A stretch of 64,000 bases of DNA from Burkholderiales bacterium (GCA_024235795.1 JACKLR010000003.1:310001-374000), one strand, 5' to 3'; positions 45,537-55,009 are shown, counted from the first letter of the stretch. Made by a program: numbers and translations. The notes: generated from the sequence alone by a model not told the origin.

Positions 45537-46040
45537 TCAATCAACTTCGGCATAACGAATTCCCGTAATGACGTATCTAATTTGTCCGGCTGGACGCAGT
45601 ACAATCACTTCATCGTCAAGGCTTTTTCTCAACAGTGCACGGGCAACCGGCGAGTCCATGCTGATCCACCCTTTCTCGACATTAAACTCATCAGGACCGA
45701 CAATGCGGTAAGTCACGCATTGGCCTTCATCGTCTTCAAGTTCAACCCATGCGCCAAAAAACACCTGCTGTTGGTTTGAAGGTGGTTGGTCGACAACGAT
45801 GAGTTCGTCTAGACGCTTCTGCAGATAACGAATCCGCCGGTCTATCTCGCGCAGCTGTTTCTTGCGGTAAATATATTCGGCGTTCTCAGAACGGTCTCCT
45901 TCGGCCGCAGCAGCGGATAATGCCGAAACCACATCACGACGATTCACCCACAAATCACTAAGCTCAATGCCAAGCGCCTCGTAACCGGGTTTAGTGATAT
46001 AAACCGAGCTTTTTGGCTGTGGTGGGCGGTAGCGGCTCAT
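45537..46040 (-). CDS. greB: Transcription elongation factor GreB
   Basis: The 167-residue protein has the N-terminal coiled coil (LWVNRRDVVSALSAAAAEGDRSENAEYIYRKK), which carries the acidic tip ending in D-R-S-E-N-A-E-Y. The C-terminal FKBP-like domain contains FGAWVELEDDEGQ, TYRIVGPDEF and GWISMDSPVARALLRKSLDDEV. The tyrosine-rich YIYRKKQLREIDRRIRYLQKRL signature favours GreB over GreA. It rescues backtracked RNA polymerase by stimulating RNA cleavage. It lies about 110 bp downstream of the large TonB receptor gene on the same strand, with an inverted repeat between. Confidence 0.93.
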   Translation of the reverse strand: MSRYRPPQPKSSVYITKPGYEALGIELSDLWVNRRDVVSALSAAAAEGDRSENAEYIYRKKQLREIDRRIRYLQKRLDELIVVDQPPSNQQQVFFGAWVELEDDEGQCVTYRIVGPDEFNVEKGWISMDSPVARALLRKSLDDEVIVLRPAGQIRYVITGIRYAEVD

Positions 46041-46116
46041 GCTTGGATTATTGTATAGTGTAAAAGAGTGAATGCTAAGACTGTTAAATTAATACATTTA
46101 TTGCTGTATTATGAAT

Positions 46117-46151
46117 AGTGTTGTATTACAGTTCAATCGTTATACAACACT
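46117..46151. terminator. 10-bp inverted repeat at end of TonB2 operon
   Basis: AGTGTTGTAT (46117-46126) and ATACAACACT (46142-46151) are perfect inverted copies around a 15-nt loop, touching the stop codon of the large receptor. The long stem suggests a transcription end or mRNA 3' protection for the seven-gene operon, but no T-run follows, so intrinsic termination is uncertain. Confidence 0.45.
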
Positions 46152-49100
46152 TAGAAACTAATCCGCACCCCGAGATTAAACTGCCGTCCTCTGCGGAACT
46201 GTCGTGTGAGTTCACCGCCTTGCAGGATCAGTACATCGTCATCGAGCAAGTTCTGCATGTTCAGGCGTACCGACAGCCATTTGTTGACCGACTGGTTATA
46301 GACGAAGTCGAGCTGATGAAACGGTTGCTGATATTTATCCGGTGCGCCGAGCAGCCCGGCGGAGACGATGTGTTTGCTGGTGACGTTGTAGAGCAGCGTC
46401 ATTTGAGATTTCCAGGCGGGATTTTCGTAGCCGATCTGGAAGTTGAAGATCTGCGCGGAATGACCCTGTAACTGACGGTTGTTGGTGGTCTGCGCACCGA
46501 GGTTTTCGGCATTCAGTTTGACATTGGAGCTCGACCAGGTGTAGTTGCCGCCAGCATAGAAATTCTCCAGCAACGGATGGATAAACCCAAGCCCTTTGAG
46601 CATTTCGACTTCGAATCCGTATACCCGCGCCTTGTCGGCGTTCTGATACGTCTGCAGGCCTGCGGTGCCGGGCAATGTGACCAGTTCGATCGGTTGTGTC
46701 AGGTCTTTCCAGAAGAAGCTCGCCATCAGGTTTTCATTGGGCGACAGATAATATTCCCAGCGCACATCGTAATTGGTAATAGCGGTTTGTTTCAGGTCAG
46801 GATTGCCGGTCGTTTCCTGGTTGGTATTCAGATCGGTAAACGGCGCCGGCGACAGTTCCCTGAAATCGGGACGCGAGAGCGTCTGGCTGAAACCCGCGCG
46901 CAGTTGCTGCTTGTCAGAAATATACATCGTACCGGTTACCGAAGGCAGCATGTCGGTGCGGTTGATGGTGCTGATGACCGACTGGTTGCTGTTGGCGACG
47001 TTCTGGAAGGTCTCGACAAACTGATCGTTGTTTTCCCACCGCACCCCGCCGGTGACATTGAAACGGTCGTAGAGCGTGTAATCCATTTTTCCGTAGTACG
47101 ACAACAGCTTCTGCGTTGCGTTGTAACTGTCGGTGGGACGTGTGGTTTCGCGTAACTGGAAGCCGTCGGTACCAATGTTGGACGGTCTCAGGATCGATTC
47201 CAGCGATGACTGCGACAGGATCGCCTGTTCAGAGCCAAGCGGTCCGACCGGGAAGAATGCAAAACGCTGGATGCGTGAATTGCGCGCTTTATCCTGCGTG
47301 ATGAAGCCGCTATGCAACGCCATTTTGTGGGCGGGCGTAAATTCCAGCGGCAGTTTGACGTCCATACGCCAGCTTTCATCCTTGTCGGTCAGGGTGGCAT
47401 ACGTCGTCTGGTTGCTGTCCGCGCGGCGCGATAACGCAAAACTGCCGTCAACCATTTCATCGAACCGGTAATCGCGCAGTTTGGGTTGGTCCCGGTTGGC
47501 GGTCGCATTGGTGTACAGCCAGTTCACCGAGAGATCTTTCGCCCAGTTGAACTGGTGATTGCCGCCGACCTGCTGCGTAAATAACTGGTTGGAAAGAAAC
47601 CACAGTTTGGTGCGGCGGATATCGGTCACTTCGGCGTCGGTAAATCCCTGAGCAATCCGCGCTTCATCGACGGCCTGGCGTAAAAACATGGTGCGCGTGA
47701 ATATGCGGTGATTGTCCTTGTATTCGATATCCGCCGCCAGATAACCGTTGAGCTCCATGGACTGCAGTGAGCGCCGGGTATCGAAATCCTGAATCATGCG
47801 CAGTTCATCGCTGCCGGTGGTTGGCGTGTATTCACGGTTGATTTCATTTTGTTTCCTGAATTGCTGGTTCCAGCCGCCCGCAGCAATAAATCCCGCCCTG
47901 AAATCCCCCCTATTGAATACATTGCCCATCGCTACATCCAGCCCTCTGTCCGGCCCCACGGGTTTCTCGGTCACGTCCCAGACACCGGACAGATCTTCGC
48001 CAAAGGCTTCAATTTCCTGGGCGGTAAACCCATTCGGGTTAAACAGTGTCTGCGGCTGGATGGTGCCGCCATTGGCAGTCGCGGCAGCCAGTGAACCGGG
48101 CAAGTCACGCGCGCCATCGTCAAAGCTCAGAAAGTCAAGCCCGCCGCCCTTATAGGACAGGCCGTCGGCAAAGGTGGCTCTGTCATTGAACCCCGTGCTC
48201 GCACTGATATTAAAGAAGAATTCATCCGGTATGCCGCGTGTGCGCATTTCCAGCGTACCGCCCGCAAATTCACCGGGCCGGTCGGCTGAATAGGTCTTTT
48301 GCACCATTACGTTATCCAGGAAGTTGGTCGGGAAGAGATCGAGCGGCACAACACGGCGCGTCGGATCCGGACTCGGTACCGCAGCACCGTTCACCAGCGT
48401 GGAAGAATAACGTTCGCCAAGACCGCGGATAAAAACAAACTGTCCGCCGATCAGTGTCAAACCGGAAGCCCTTCTGAGCGCGCTTGCCACATCCGAATCG
48501 CCGCTACGGGTGAACTGTTCGGCGCCCAGCACGGTCGTCACTTCCGTCGATGTTTTTTGTTCCTCGATAACTGAGGCCAGCGTGCCCGCCAGATGCGGTT
48601 CCAGCACCACATATTCGGCGAGTTCCACGCCTGCCGGTGTCAGACTGAATGCCAGTTCGGTTGTCTCATCCCTGGTAATTTCCACCGCATCCTGTGTCTG
48701 GCTGCTGAATGCCGGGTGCAATAATGAAACACTGTAGCTGCCGACCGGGATTTCTGCCTGAAGCAGGCCTTCATCATTTGTCCTGAATTGCTGCTGCAAA
48801 CCGCTGACAAATACCTGTACATCCTTGATCGGCCGGTTGGTTTCAATTGAAATCACTTTTACGCTCATCAAACCGTCGCCTTCAACCACCGGCTTTTCCG
48901 CCACGGCGTCTGCGCCGGCCATGGTGCCGGTAACCGAACTTTCGATATTCAATTGCGGTTCGCGGCCATCGGGATAAAACGTCAACAGGATTTGTACGTT
49001 TTCAGCCGGCTGCAACGGCAGGTCGAATTCAAACGACTGCCCGCCGGTATTCAGTTTCATATGGTAGCTGCCGGGCGGCAGCTTTGCCGCAACACTGCCG

Positions 49101-49366
49101 CTGTCGCCGGTTTTAACGGTTGCTCCGCCATTGCCGCGCCAGTCGATAACGGCAGGCAGATCCGATTCGGGCAACAACCCTGATTGACCGTCATCCACGC
49201 TGAGTATGGTCAGTTCCGCATCGACGATCGGCAATCCTTCCTGAAACAGATAAATCGAGAATTCAGCCAGTTCCGCCTTGCCGGATTCTCCCCAGGCAGA
49301 TGCACTGATCAGCACGACCATCAATGAAATAGCCAGATGGTATAAAATTTTCAGGAATTTGTTCAT
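46151..49366 (-). CDS. Large TonB-dependent receptor with N-terminal carboxypeptidase-like domains
   Basis: The 1071-residue outer-membrane protein has a signal peptide (1-26). Two beta-sandwich regions resembling CarboxypepD_reg/Oar-type domains follow (about 30-110, and 160-245 with VKVISIETNRPIKDVQVFVSG). The plug begins near SVIEEQKTSTEVTTVLGAEQF and shows SGDSDVASALRRASGLTLIGG and FVFIRGLGERYSSTLVNG. A long barrel ends in FNLGVRISF with the terminal aromatic. It is the last gene of the operon DUF3450-TtpC-ExbB-ExbD-TonB-TPR-receptor, which gives it a dedicated energy source. A Pho-box-like site in front of the operon suggests import of a phosphorus-containing ligand. The ligand is unknown. 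Confidence 0.9.
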   Translation of the reverse strand: MNKFLKILYHLAISLMVVLISASAWGESGKAELAEFSIYLFQEGLPIVDAELTILSVDDGQSGLLPESDLPAVIDWRGNGGATVKTGDSGSVAAKLPPGSYHMKLNTGGQSFEFDLPLQPAENVQILLTFYPDGREPQLNIESSVTGTMAGADAVAEKPVVEGDGLMSVKVISIETNRPIKDVQVFVSGLQQQFRTNDEGLLQAEIPVGSYSVSLLHPAFSSQTQDAVEITRDETTELAFSLTPAGVELAEYVVLEPHLAGTLASVIEEQKTSTEVTTVLGAEQFTRSGDSDVASALRRASGLTLIGGQFVFIRGLGERYSSTLVNGAAVPSPDPTRRVVPLDLFPTNFLDNVMVQKTYSADRPGEFAGGTLEMRTRGIPDEFFFNISASTGFNDRATFADGLSYKGGGLDFLSFDDGARDLPGSLAAATANGGTIQPQTLFNPNGFTAQEIEAFGEDLSGVWDVTEKPVGPDRGLDVAMGNVFNRGDFRAGFIAAGGWNQQFRKQNEINREYTPTTGSDELRMIQDFDTRRSLQSMELNGYLAADIEYKDNHRIFTRTMFLRQAVDEARIAQGFTDAEVTDIRRTKLWFLSNQLFTQQVGGNHQFNWAKDLSVNWLYTNATANRDQPKLRDYRFDEMVDGSFALSRRADSNQTTYATLTDKDESWRMDVKLPLEFTPAHKMALHSGFITQDKARNSRIQRFAFFPVGPLGSEQAILSQSSLESILRPSNIGTDGFQLRETTRPTDSYNATQKLLSYYGKMDYTLYDRFNVTGGVRWENNDQFVETFQNVANSNQSVISTINRTDMLPSVTGTMYISDKQQLRAGFSQTLSRPDFRELSPAPFTDLNTNQETTGNPDLKQTAITNYDVRWEYYLSPNENLMASFFWKDLTQPIELVTLPGTAGLQTYQNADKARVYGFEVEMLKGLGFIHPLLENFYAGGNYTWSSSNVKLNAENLGAQTTNNRQLQGHSAQIFNFQIGYENPAWKSQMTLLYNVTSKHIVSAGLLGAPDKYQQPFHQLDFVYNQSVNKWLSVRLNMQNLLDDDVLILQGGELTRQFRRGRQFNLGVRISF

Positions 49367-49409
49367 AACGCGGGATTGACCGGACAGAATGCTGGGTTTG
49401 ATTTGACTG

Positions 49410-50573
49410 TTATAAACACTTCCACGGTTCTTCTTTACACATTTGCATCAACCGGCGCAGCTCAATACCTTTTCTGAAGAGTTCGGGTTCGGTCAAATGT
49501 TCCAGATGTTTATGCGCTTGTGGAAAACGGTTGCTGGAGAAATAGGCATACGCCAGCGCGTAACGTACATGCTGGTCTTCCAGCAGTCCCGTGCGGTACA
49601 GGCTGGATTCCATATTGGCGGCGCGCTCGTACTGCTTGAGCGCCAGTAGAATAGACAAGCGTTGCTTGAACTTGACCGATTGATCCCGCACCCCTTCGTT
49701 CAGCGTCAGGGCTTTATGAAAGCGGTTTGCACGGCGGTAAACTTCTGCGGCTTCCGACAGCAGCTCCGGATTCAGTAATGCCGCCTGTTCAAGAATGAAT
49801 GCCGCCGAATTAAGCTGTCCCTGATCAAGATACGTGTGCGCCAGCAGTTTCGCGACCATTTCGTTATCCGGGAATTGCAATCGGGCGATTTCAAGTATCG
49901 CCAGCGCTTCCTGATACTGCCTGCTCAGCCGCAGTGCATTGCCTATGGCGATATAATCCTCTGCGGCGGCTTTCGATTGCGCCAGGTATCGCCTGCCCAG
50001 CTGAGCTGCTTCATGAAACAACTCAAGTTCGACAAAATAAAACACCTGGCGTCTGAGAAAGCTGTAATCCTGGGGATACAAGCGCTGCCCTTCAATAAGC
50101 GTATTGATGGCGGCATCGGGTTTTTCCAGATGCCAGTAGGCCTGTGCTTTTAATACGATCAAATCGGCTCTGCTGGCATGCTCGCCGGATTTGCCTATCG
50201 CCTGGATTGTGCGCTGGTATTCCTTGAGCGCATAGTGCGCCTGCGTCAGATAAACAAAGATAACGGTTTCCGTTTGTCCGTTTTGAATGGCCCGCTGCAA
50301 ACTGTCTTTGGCCGCAATGAAATCGTTCAGATTCAAATACGCCAGGCCCTGCAGCGTATAAAACCGCGCCAAATCGGTTTTTTCATCTTCGAGATCGACA
50401 CTCTGCAAAGCAAGCAAGGCGCGGTCGCTGTGACCGTCCCGAAGCATCACCGCTGCCAGTTCCAGGAAATCGCTCGACTGTGTCCGGTTTTCATCTGCCC
50501 AGACTATGCCGCTCAACATCCCCAGCAAGACAACCATGCTGAACAGGGTTAGGCATCGGATTCTCAGAAACAT
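49410..50573 (-). CDS. Exported TPR-repeat protein of TonB2 system
   Basis: The 387-residue protein has a signal peptide (about 1-26) and then helical TPR repeats throughout: LARFYTLQGLAYLNLNDFIAAKDSL, ADLIVLKAQAYWHLEKPDAAINTL, VAKLLAHTYLDQGQLNSAAFIL and others. It lies between tonB (40 bp) and the large receptor (43 bp). Vibrio TonB2 clusters also carry a TPR protein at the end of the ttpC-exbB2-exbD2-tonB2 block, so this is probably a periplasmic scaffold between TonB and its receptors. No enzymatic motif is visible. The mature protein ends in CKEEPWKCL. Confidence 0.82.
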   Translation of the reverse strand: MFLRIRCLTLFSMVVLLGMLSGIVWADENRTQSSDFLELAAVMLRDGHSDRALLALQSVDLEDEKTDLARFYTLQGLAYLNLNDFIAAKDSLQRAIQNGQTETVIFVYLTQAHYALKEYQRTIQAIGKSGEHASRADLIVLKAQAYWHLEKPDAAINTLIEGQRLYPQDYSFLRRQVFYFVELELFHEAAQLGRRYLAQSKAAAEDYIAIGNALRLSRQYQEALAILEIARLQFPDNEMVAKLLAHTYLDQGQLNSAAFILEQAALLNPELLSEAAEVYRRANRFHKALTLNEGVRDQSVKFKQRLSILLALKQYERAANMESSLYRTGLLEDQHVRYALAYAYFSSNRFPQAHKHLEHLTEPELFRKGIELRRLMQMCKEEPWKCL

Positions 50574-50613
50574 AAGGCGCCCACAACCTGATAGTCTGAA
50601 TTACTCAACCCGG

Positions 50614-51312
50614 TCACGATAAATCAAAACGAATCCGCTGCTTCGCCCACACCCTGACGACATCACCCTGATATTTTGCCGGCTCAAACTGCCACGAACG
50701 GATACCCTGTAATGCCGCTGCGTCAAATACCCCGGACGGGCTGGATTCGAGCACCTGAACCTGATCTACCGAGCCTTTCTCGCTGACCAGTATCGATAAA
50801 ACCACATACCCTCTGATACCGTTCTTTTTGGCCGACGGCGGATACCTGAAGCTGCCTTGCGAAACCGCCCTTGGCGGTACATCGACCAGATCAGCGGTCA
50901 TGACGGCATTGCCCGTATTGCCGATGAGCGAATCGTCGAGTTCACCGATCTGCCCGGCGTTAAACCCCAGCAGTCCAAGATCGATTCCCGAAAGTGCGGT
51001 ATCAAGACCGGTAAAAGGCGCTGGCGCTTGAGTTGGGGTGATGCGTCTTGGCGGCTCCACTTTTTTGATTTCTTTCTTGGGTTCTTCCTGAATTTGTTTG
51101 ACCATGGCGATTTCGGTGACTTCCTGCACCGGTGTCTTGTCAACTTTGCCGATAAACTGATTCATCGCCAGAATCAGGCTAAAAACCAGCACCGGGCCAA
51201 TGAGCATTGATACGATCGCAGCCCGGTGTTTACTGTTGAATTTAGAGTGCTGTGTTGTTTTCATTGTTGTCGTTGTCATTGTTGTCGTTGTCGTTGTCGT
51301 TATTGCCTGCAT
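50614..51312 (-). CDS. tonB: TonB2-like energy transducer
   Basis: The 232-residue protein has a single N-terminal membrane anchor (about 33-51), a short charged linker (EEPKKEIKKVEPPRR) and the TonB C-terminal domain with YPPSAKKNGIRGYVVLSILVSEKGSVDQVQVLESSPSGVFDAAAL and SWQFEPAKYQGDVVRVW. It couples the ExbBD proton motor to the receptor. The first 16 codons are a low-complexity Thr tract from a GTTGTC-type repeat; translation may really begin at the Met at 51264, just before KTTQHSKFNSKHRA. It starts 6 bp after exbD. The linker is shorter than in classic TonB, as in other TonB2 proteins. Confidence 0.88.
   Translation of the reverse strand: MQAITTTTTTTMTTTTMKTTQHSKFNSKHRAAIVSMLIGPVLVFSLILAMNQFIGKVDKTPVQEVTEIAMVKQIQEEPKKEIKKVEPPRRITPTQAPAPFTGLDTALSGIDLGLLGFNAGQIGELDDSLIGNTGNAVMTADLVDVPPRAVSQGSFRYPPSAKKNGIRGYVVLSILVSEKGSVDQVQVLESSPSGVFDAAALQGIRSWQFEPAKYQGDVVRVWAKQRIRFDLS
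51264..51303. repeat. Short GTTGTC-type microsatellite in tonB 5' end
   Basis: About 40 bp is made almost wholly of GTTGTC hexamers with ATT interruptions (plus-strand sense), encoding the poly-Thr start of TonB. The period is a multiple of three, so copy-number changes would alter length but not frame. Confidence 0.6.
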
Positions 51313-51318
51313 GATTGT

Positions 51319-51726
51319 TTACCCCGCTTCTTTCTTGGTTGCCACACCCACACTTTCCGCGCCCGACAAGCGCGCCTGATCGACTACTTCAACCAGTTTG
51401 CCCGCCGGAACACCTTCGTCTGTCACCACCAGAACCACTTTGCTGGTCGATGTGCTTAATAGATCACGTAATTTGCTTTGTATCAGCCACATGCGCACCG
51501 GTTCGCCATCGAGATAGGTGTCGCCATGCTGATCGACAAAAAGGCGAATCGCCTTGCTCGAAGCCGCCACCGCGCTACTCGCCTTGGGCCGTTCGAGTTC
51601 GAGTTTCATATCCTTGACAAATGTTGTCGTCACCATAAAAAAGATCAGCAGGATAAAAACGATATCGATCATCGGGCCGATATCGATGGTTGCGTCGGTT
51701 TCTATCGGATCGTCGTGATATTGCAT
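51319..51726 (-). CDS. exbD: ExbD-type proton-channel protein
   Basis: The 135-residue protein has one membrane helix (about 16-38) with the essential acidic residue in IGPMIDIVFILLIFFMVTT, then a periplasmic domain (LELERPKASSAV, RLFVDQHGDTYLDGEPV, VVLVVTDEGVPAGKLVEVVDQ). With ExbB it uses proton-motive force to move TonB. It lies 18 bp after exbB and 6 bp before tonB. The short form is typical of ExbD2. Confidence 0.9.
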   Translation of the reverse strand: MQYHDDPIETDATIDIGPMIDIVFILLIFFMVTTTFVKDMKLELERPKASSAVAASSKAIRLFVDQHGDTYLDGEPVRMWLIQSKLRDLLSTSTSKVVLVVTDEGVPAGKLVEVVDQARLSGAESVGVATKKEAG

Positions 51727-51744
51727 GGTAAAAATCCTGTTTGA

Positions 51745-52371
51745 TTAATGGTTTAATGGCTGCGCCAGTGGTGCTGAGTGCACGCACAGCAGCTCTCTGA
51801 TCTGTAATAATTCACGTTCGATTTTCTGCTGTTTTTTATGCAGCATGCTGTGAAAGAGCATGCCCGGAATGGCAACAGCCAGGCCTGTCTGGGTCGATAT
51901 CAGCGCCTGCGATATGCCGCCTGCAATACCGCCAGACTGGGTAAATAGGGACATCGATCCCAATGAGTCGAAGGTTTCGATCATGCCGGTTACCGTGCCC
52001 AGCAGTCCGAGCAGCGGCGATATGATGACGATTGTTTTGGTCATCACCGAGAATTTCCGGATTTCCTTCAAATAGCCATAAAAAAACTCATCCAGATACC
52101 GCCGCAGGCTTTTGACATTGCGCTTTCTCAGCAACACGCCTTGTTGAACGGCCTGTTCAACGATGCTGCAGGGTGTTTGATTGTTGTTCCGGCTGTATAC
52201 ATCGAGCATGTCGTAAAGCGTCATGGATCGTTTCGATTTCAGCACCCAATAACGGTAACCCAGCCCGTACCACAGTAGCAGGGCGCATAAAAACAGCGGC
52301 GGCATGACGAAACCGCCGGCAGCGAACAATTCCTGAACCAGCAGAAGATAGTCATGAACGTTTACAGACAT
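51745..52371 (-). CDS. exbB: ExbB-type proton-channel protein
   Basis: The 208-residue protein has three membrane helices. The MotA/TolQ/ExbB core comes last: FSVMTKTIVIISPLLGLLGTVTGMIETFDSL, then GGISQALISTQTGLAVAIPGMLFHS. It forms the pentameric stator around ExbD. It lacks the extra N-terminal region of the neighbouring TtpC-like protein, from which it is separated by 11 bp. Having both in one operon matches TonB2-type systems, in which the two ExbB-like proteins are not interchangeable. Confidence 0.9.
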   Translation of the reverse strand: MSVNVHDYLLLVQELFAAGGFVMPPLFLCALLLWYGLGYRYWVLKSKRSMTLYDMLDVYSRNNNQTPCSIVEQAVQQGVLLRKRNVKSLRRYLDEFFYGYLKEIRKFSVMTKTIVIISPLLGLLGTVTGMIETFDSLGSMSLFTQSGGIAGGISQALISTQTGLAVAIPGMLFHSMLHKKQQKIERELLQIRELLCVHSAPLAQPLNH

Positions 52372-52382
52372 GTCACTGTTTC

Positions 52383-53912
52383 CTAGACTGCCGGATTACC
52401 CACTGCCGCCATCACAGGGTTTGGCGTAAACGTTTTATCAGTGTCTTGCGGCGGCTCCGGTTCCGATACCGGTCTGCCCAGAAAGGCATTGGTCACTCTG
52501 AGCGCCGAGTGCTCCATGTCCCGTTTGATATTCCTTGCCCATGCCGATAAAACCGAACCCACCAGCAGCGCCGGAATAGCCACAATCAAACCCAGTTTGG
52601 TCGTCACCAGCGCAATCGATATACCGCCGGACAGTAACTTGGGATCGCCGGTGCCGAACTCGGTGATAACATCAAAGGTGGCGATCATGCCGGTTACGGT
52701 GCCAAGCAGACCCAACAACGGGGAAACCGAGGCGATCACTAAAATGGCGGAGCCGAAACGGTCCAGCGCGCTGGATTCACGTAAAATCGCCTCATGCACG
52801 ACGCTTTCCATGTGATCGCGGTCGTCTTTGAGGTGACGCAGTGTGTTGGATAAAACGCGTGCTATGGCGGAAGAATCGGTTTCACAGCTTTTTTTCGCGC
52901 CTTCCAGATCGCCGTCTATGACCTGTTGTATCACCTGATCGGAAATCTGCTGCGTATTCGCGCTGTTCGACCGCAGCAGATAAATCCGTACAAATACCAG
53001 CAATACCACCAGCCCGCCGAGACCCACGATGACCCAGCCGATGATGCCGCCTGAGTTGATGATTTCAAGCACGGTTTTGTCCGCCATTTCATCGATGGCC
53101 TGCGTGCGTGACTCGAATATAAACAGTTGCAGCATCTCGGGCTGCTGGTTTTTACTGAGTGCAATCGCGCTGTCGACGCCGGGTTCGCGCCAGATTTTGA
53201 AATGATTGTCGCCCGCCGGAACCAGTATGCCGCTGCCATCAGTGCTTATGCCATAGGCGGCAATATTGCCCAATCGGATAATGCTGCCCTGGGTCTGCCG
53301 ACCGCTTTCAAGAAAAAATTCACCTGGCGCAGCCTGGATTGCGCTGAGCTTGCGCAGTATCGACAGCCCCTGGCTAAAGATTTGCGCCACTTTTTTAATG
53401 TCATTGCCTGCCGTTTCCATCAATGACGCAGGCAACTCGATGTCATGGTTTTTTAGCGTAACGCTCGCCTGTGCATAGGTGATCTCCAGCGCATCGCTGC
53501 GCTCCAGCGCCGCCGCTTCGCTACGTTCCGCCTCAATCAACTGTGCATTGAGCTGGTCAATTTTAGCGGATCGCTCGACTGAACCGCGCTCCAATACACT
53601 GATTCGTTGATTCAGGGTGCGGTCTTCGCCTTGAGTACTCGATTTGTACTGCCTTAAACGTTCCGTCAGTTCCCTTTTTTGCGCCGCCAGAAATGCATAT
53701 TCGCGTTTGTATGCGGTTTCCAGATCTATTTTTTGTTGTGCCGGCGATGACTGCTGCGCATTTGCGCCGTTCGCAGGTTCTGCCTCAGGTGCGGGCGCTG
53801 CAACCGGTTCGGACGCCACACTGACAGATTCTTCGGCATGCGCCGAAACGGAAACACCGGCAAATAGAATTACAATTGCCAGAATCGATAACGGGAATAA
53901 AAACTTGTTCAT
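52383..53912 (-). CDS. ttpC: TtpC-like ExbB/TolQ-family protein with periplasmic coiled coil
   Basis: The 509-residue protein has a signal peptide (about 1-27) and a long coiled coil (about 60-150). A periplasmic beta-rich domain follows (about 190-280), then a membrane helix (about 291-313) and a C-terminal ExbB-like channel domain with LIVIASVSPLLGLLGTVTGMIATFDVI and GGISIALVTTKLGLIVAIPALLVGS. This layout is that of TtpC, the additional component needed by Vibrio TonB2. It probably contacts TonB or the outer membrane through the periplasmic arm. It is preceded by the DUF3450 gene with a 3-bp gap. Confidence 0.85.
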   Translation of the reverse strand: MNKFLFPLSILAIVILFAGVSVSAHAEESVSVASEPVAAPAPEAEPANGANAQQSSPAQQKIDLETAYKREYAFLAAQKRELTERLRQYKSSTQGEDRTLNQRISVLERGSVERSAKIDQLNAQLIEAERSEAAALERSDALEITYAQASVTLKNHDIELPASLMETAGNDIKKVAQIFSQGLSILRKLSAIQAAPGEFFLESGRQTQGSIIRLGNIAAYGISTDGSGILVPAGDNHFKIWREPGVDSAIALSKNQQPEMLQLFIFESRTQAIDEMADKTVLEIINSGGIIGWVIVGLGGLVVLLVFVRIYLLRSNSANTQQISDQVIQQVIDGDLEGAKKSCETDSSAIARVLSNTLRHLKDDRDHMESVVHEAILRESSALDRFGSAILVIASVSPLLGLLGTVTGMIATFDVITEFGTGDPKLLSGGISIALVTTKLGLIVAIPALLVGSVLSAWARNIKRDMEHSALRVTNAFLGRPVSEPEPPQDTDKTFTPNPVMAAVGNPAV

Positions 53913-53915
53913 TTT

Positions 53916-54704
53916 TTATTGGCTGAGTGGATTGGGTAATTCAAAATAGCCCTGGCGGATTTGCTTTTTGAGTGCATCAAACAACTTTGCAATACGCTGT
54001 ATGTCGCCAGTAGCGCTTGCCGCCTCAAATTTCCACGCACCGTTTTCGGATTTTCTGGCCATTCCCGCCCTGTTGTCACGCGTCTGGAAAAATAAAAATA
54101 CCGTGCCGAGCTTTGCCACGTCAGCCAGTACTTTCTCTCCATCCAGCGAAATGGTTTGTTGATAAAGACCGTTTTCCTTGCTCAGGCGTATTTCATCTTC
54201 AATCAATGCCCATGCCTGATTGACTGCCTTGTTGGGATCAACGAGCTGATTGGTGAGGTTGTCTTCGAGTGTGTTAATCGCTTTGATCCGGTCTTCGATT
54301 TTGAACGGAAATCCGGTGAGAACATAGTGTTTGTAGGCGGCCAGCACCTTAAGCAAAATCGGCTTTAACTGCTCGCCGGATTGCTCGGCCTGCAGTGAGG
54401 CTTCCGATAATTTCGCAAGCGAATGCTCCAGTTTCTCGATCGCCGTCTTTTGTCTGCGTTCCTCAACACTTAAATCCGCCAGTTGCGACGACAACGAGGT
54501 AATCCTGCTGGCATGTTTTTCTTTTTCCAGATCCAGTTCAGTCTGCAAGGCTTCGACTTCACCGCGGATTTTTGTCAGCGACTGCGCCAGATTCTCCAGA
54601 CTCGACGCTTTTGCAACTGCCACAGGTATAAACCATGCCGCCAAAAACAAAACCAGCATCCGGATAAACGATATCCACGAATATTTCAACATAAATTCAT
54701 TCAT
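53916..54704 (-). CDS. DUF3450 periplasmic coiled-coil protein
   Basis: The 262-residue protein has a signal peptide (about 1-33, ending VAVAKA) and coiled coil over about 35-110 (LTKIRGEVEALQTELDLEKEK). A DUF3450 domain follows, containing YKHYVLTGFPFKIEDRIKAIN and TVFLFFQTRDNRAGMA. It is the first gene of the TonB2-type operon, as in Vibrio where a DUF3450 gene precedes ttpC. Its function is not established; a periplasmic scaffold for TtpC is likely. A Pho-box-like element with a candidate -10 lies about 100 bp upstream on the coding strand. Confidence 0.85.
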   Translation of the reverse strand: MNEFMLKYSWISFIRMLVLFLAAWFIPVAVAKASSLENLAQSLTKIRGEVEALQTELDLEKEKHASRITSLSSQLADLSVEERRQKTAIEKLEHSLAKLSEASLQAEQSGEQLKPILLKVLAAYKHYVLTGFPFKIEDRIKAINTLEDNLTNQLVDPNKAVNQAWALIEDEIRLSKENGLYQQTISLDGEKVLADVAKLGTVFLFFQTRDNRAGMARKSENGAWKFEAASATGDIQRIAKLFDALKKQIRQGYFELPNPLSQ

Positions 54705-54803
54705 TTAAACTCAGTAACTTATAAATCGCTTAACGCCAGACAGATCAAACCTCAGTTACATCCAATCTGCTGGCTGTTCATGCTCGAATCCTACTGAGTG
54801 AAT

Positions 54804-54821
54804 GTTGCAGTTTTATGACAC
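54804..54821 (-). promoter_or_regulatory. Pho-box-like site facing the TonB2 operon
   Basis: On the minus strand the site reads GTGTCATAAAACTGCAAC. It fits the 7-4-7 Pho-box pattern CTGTCAT-AWAW-CTGTCAY at about 15 of 18 positions. A TAGGAT hexamer follows after 10 bp (54788-54793), the arrangement of PhoB-activated promoters that lack a good -35. It lies 100 bp from the DUF3450 start. Confidence 0.6.
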
Positions 54822-55009
54822 CAAGATGAATTTATCGATGAAAGATGGAATTTTTATGCGTTGCTAGCGAGAATTCCGTAACCTGAACCAACAGGCGCGT
54901 AGATAATTTCTATCGAGGTAGGGGCGGCCAGTGATAAATGAATAGATCCGGTTGTTTCTTTTGAATATTTTGACTAATCGTAAAACCTCTAGCTTTACTG
55001 CTTCACATA

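Noticed and set aside
46577..47155. 192-codon plus-strand frame antisense to the large TonB receptor
   Set aside because: The receptor reading is complete and family-consistent; the antisense product shows no domain.
51264..51303. Possible phase-variation tract in tonB
   Set aside because: The unit is a multiple of three, so copy changes cannot switch the frame; kept only as a length-variation note.
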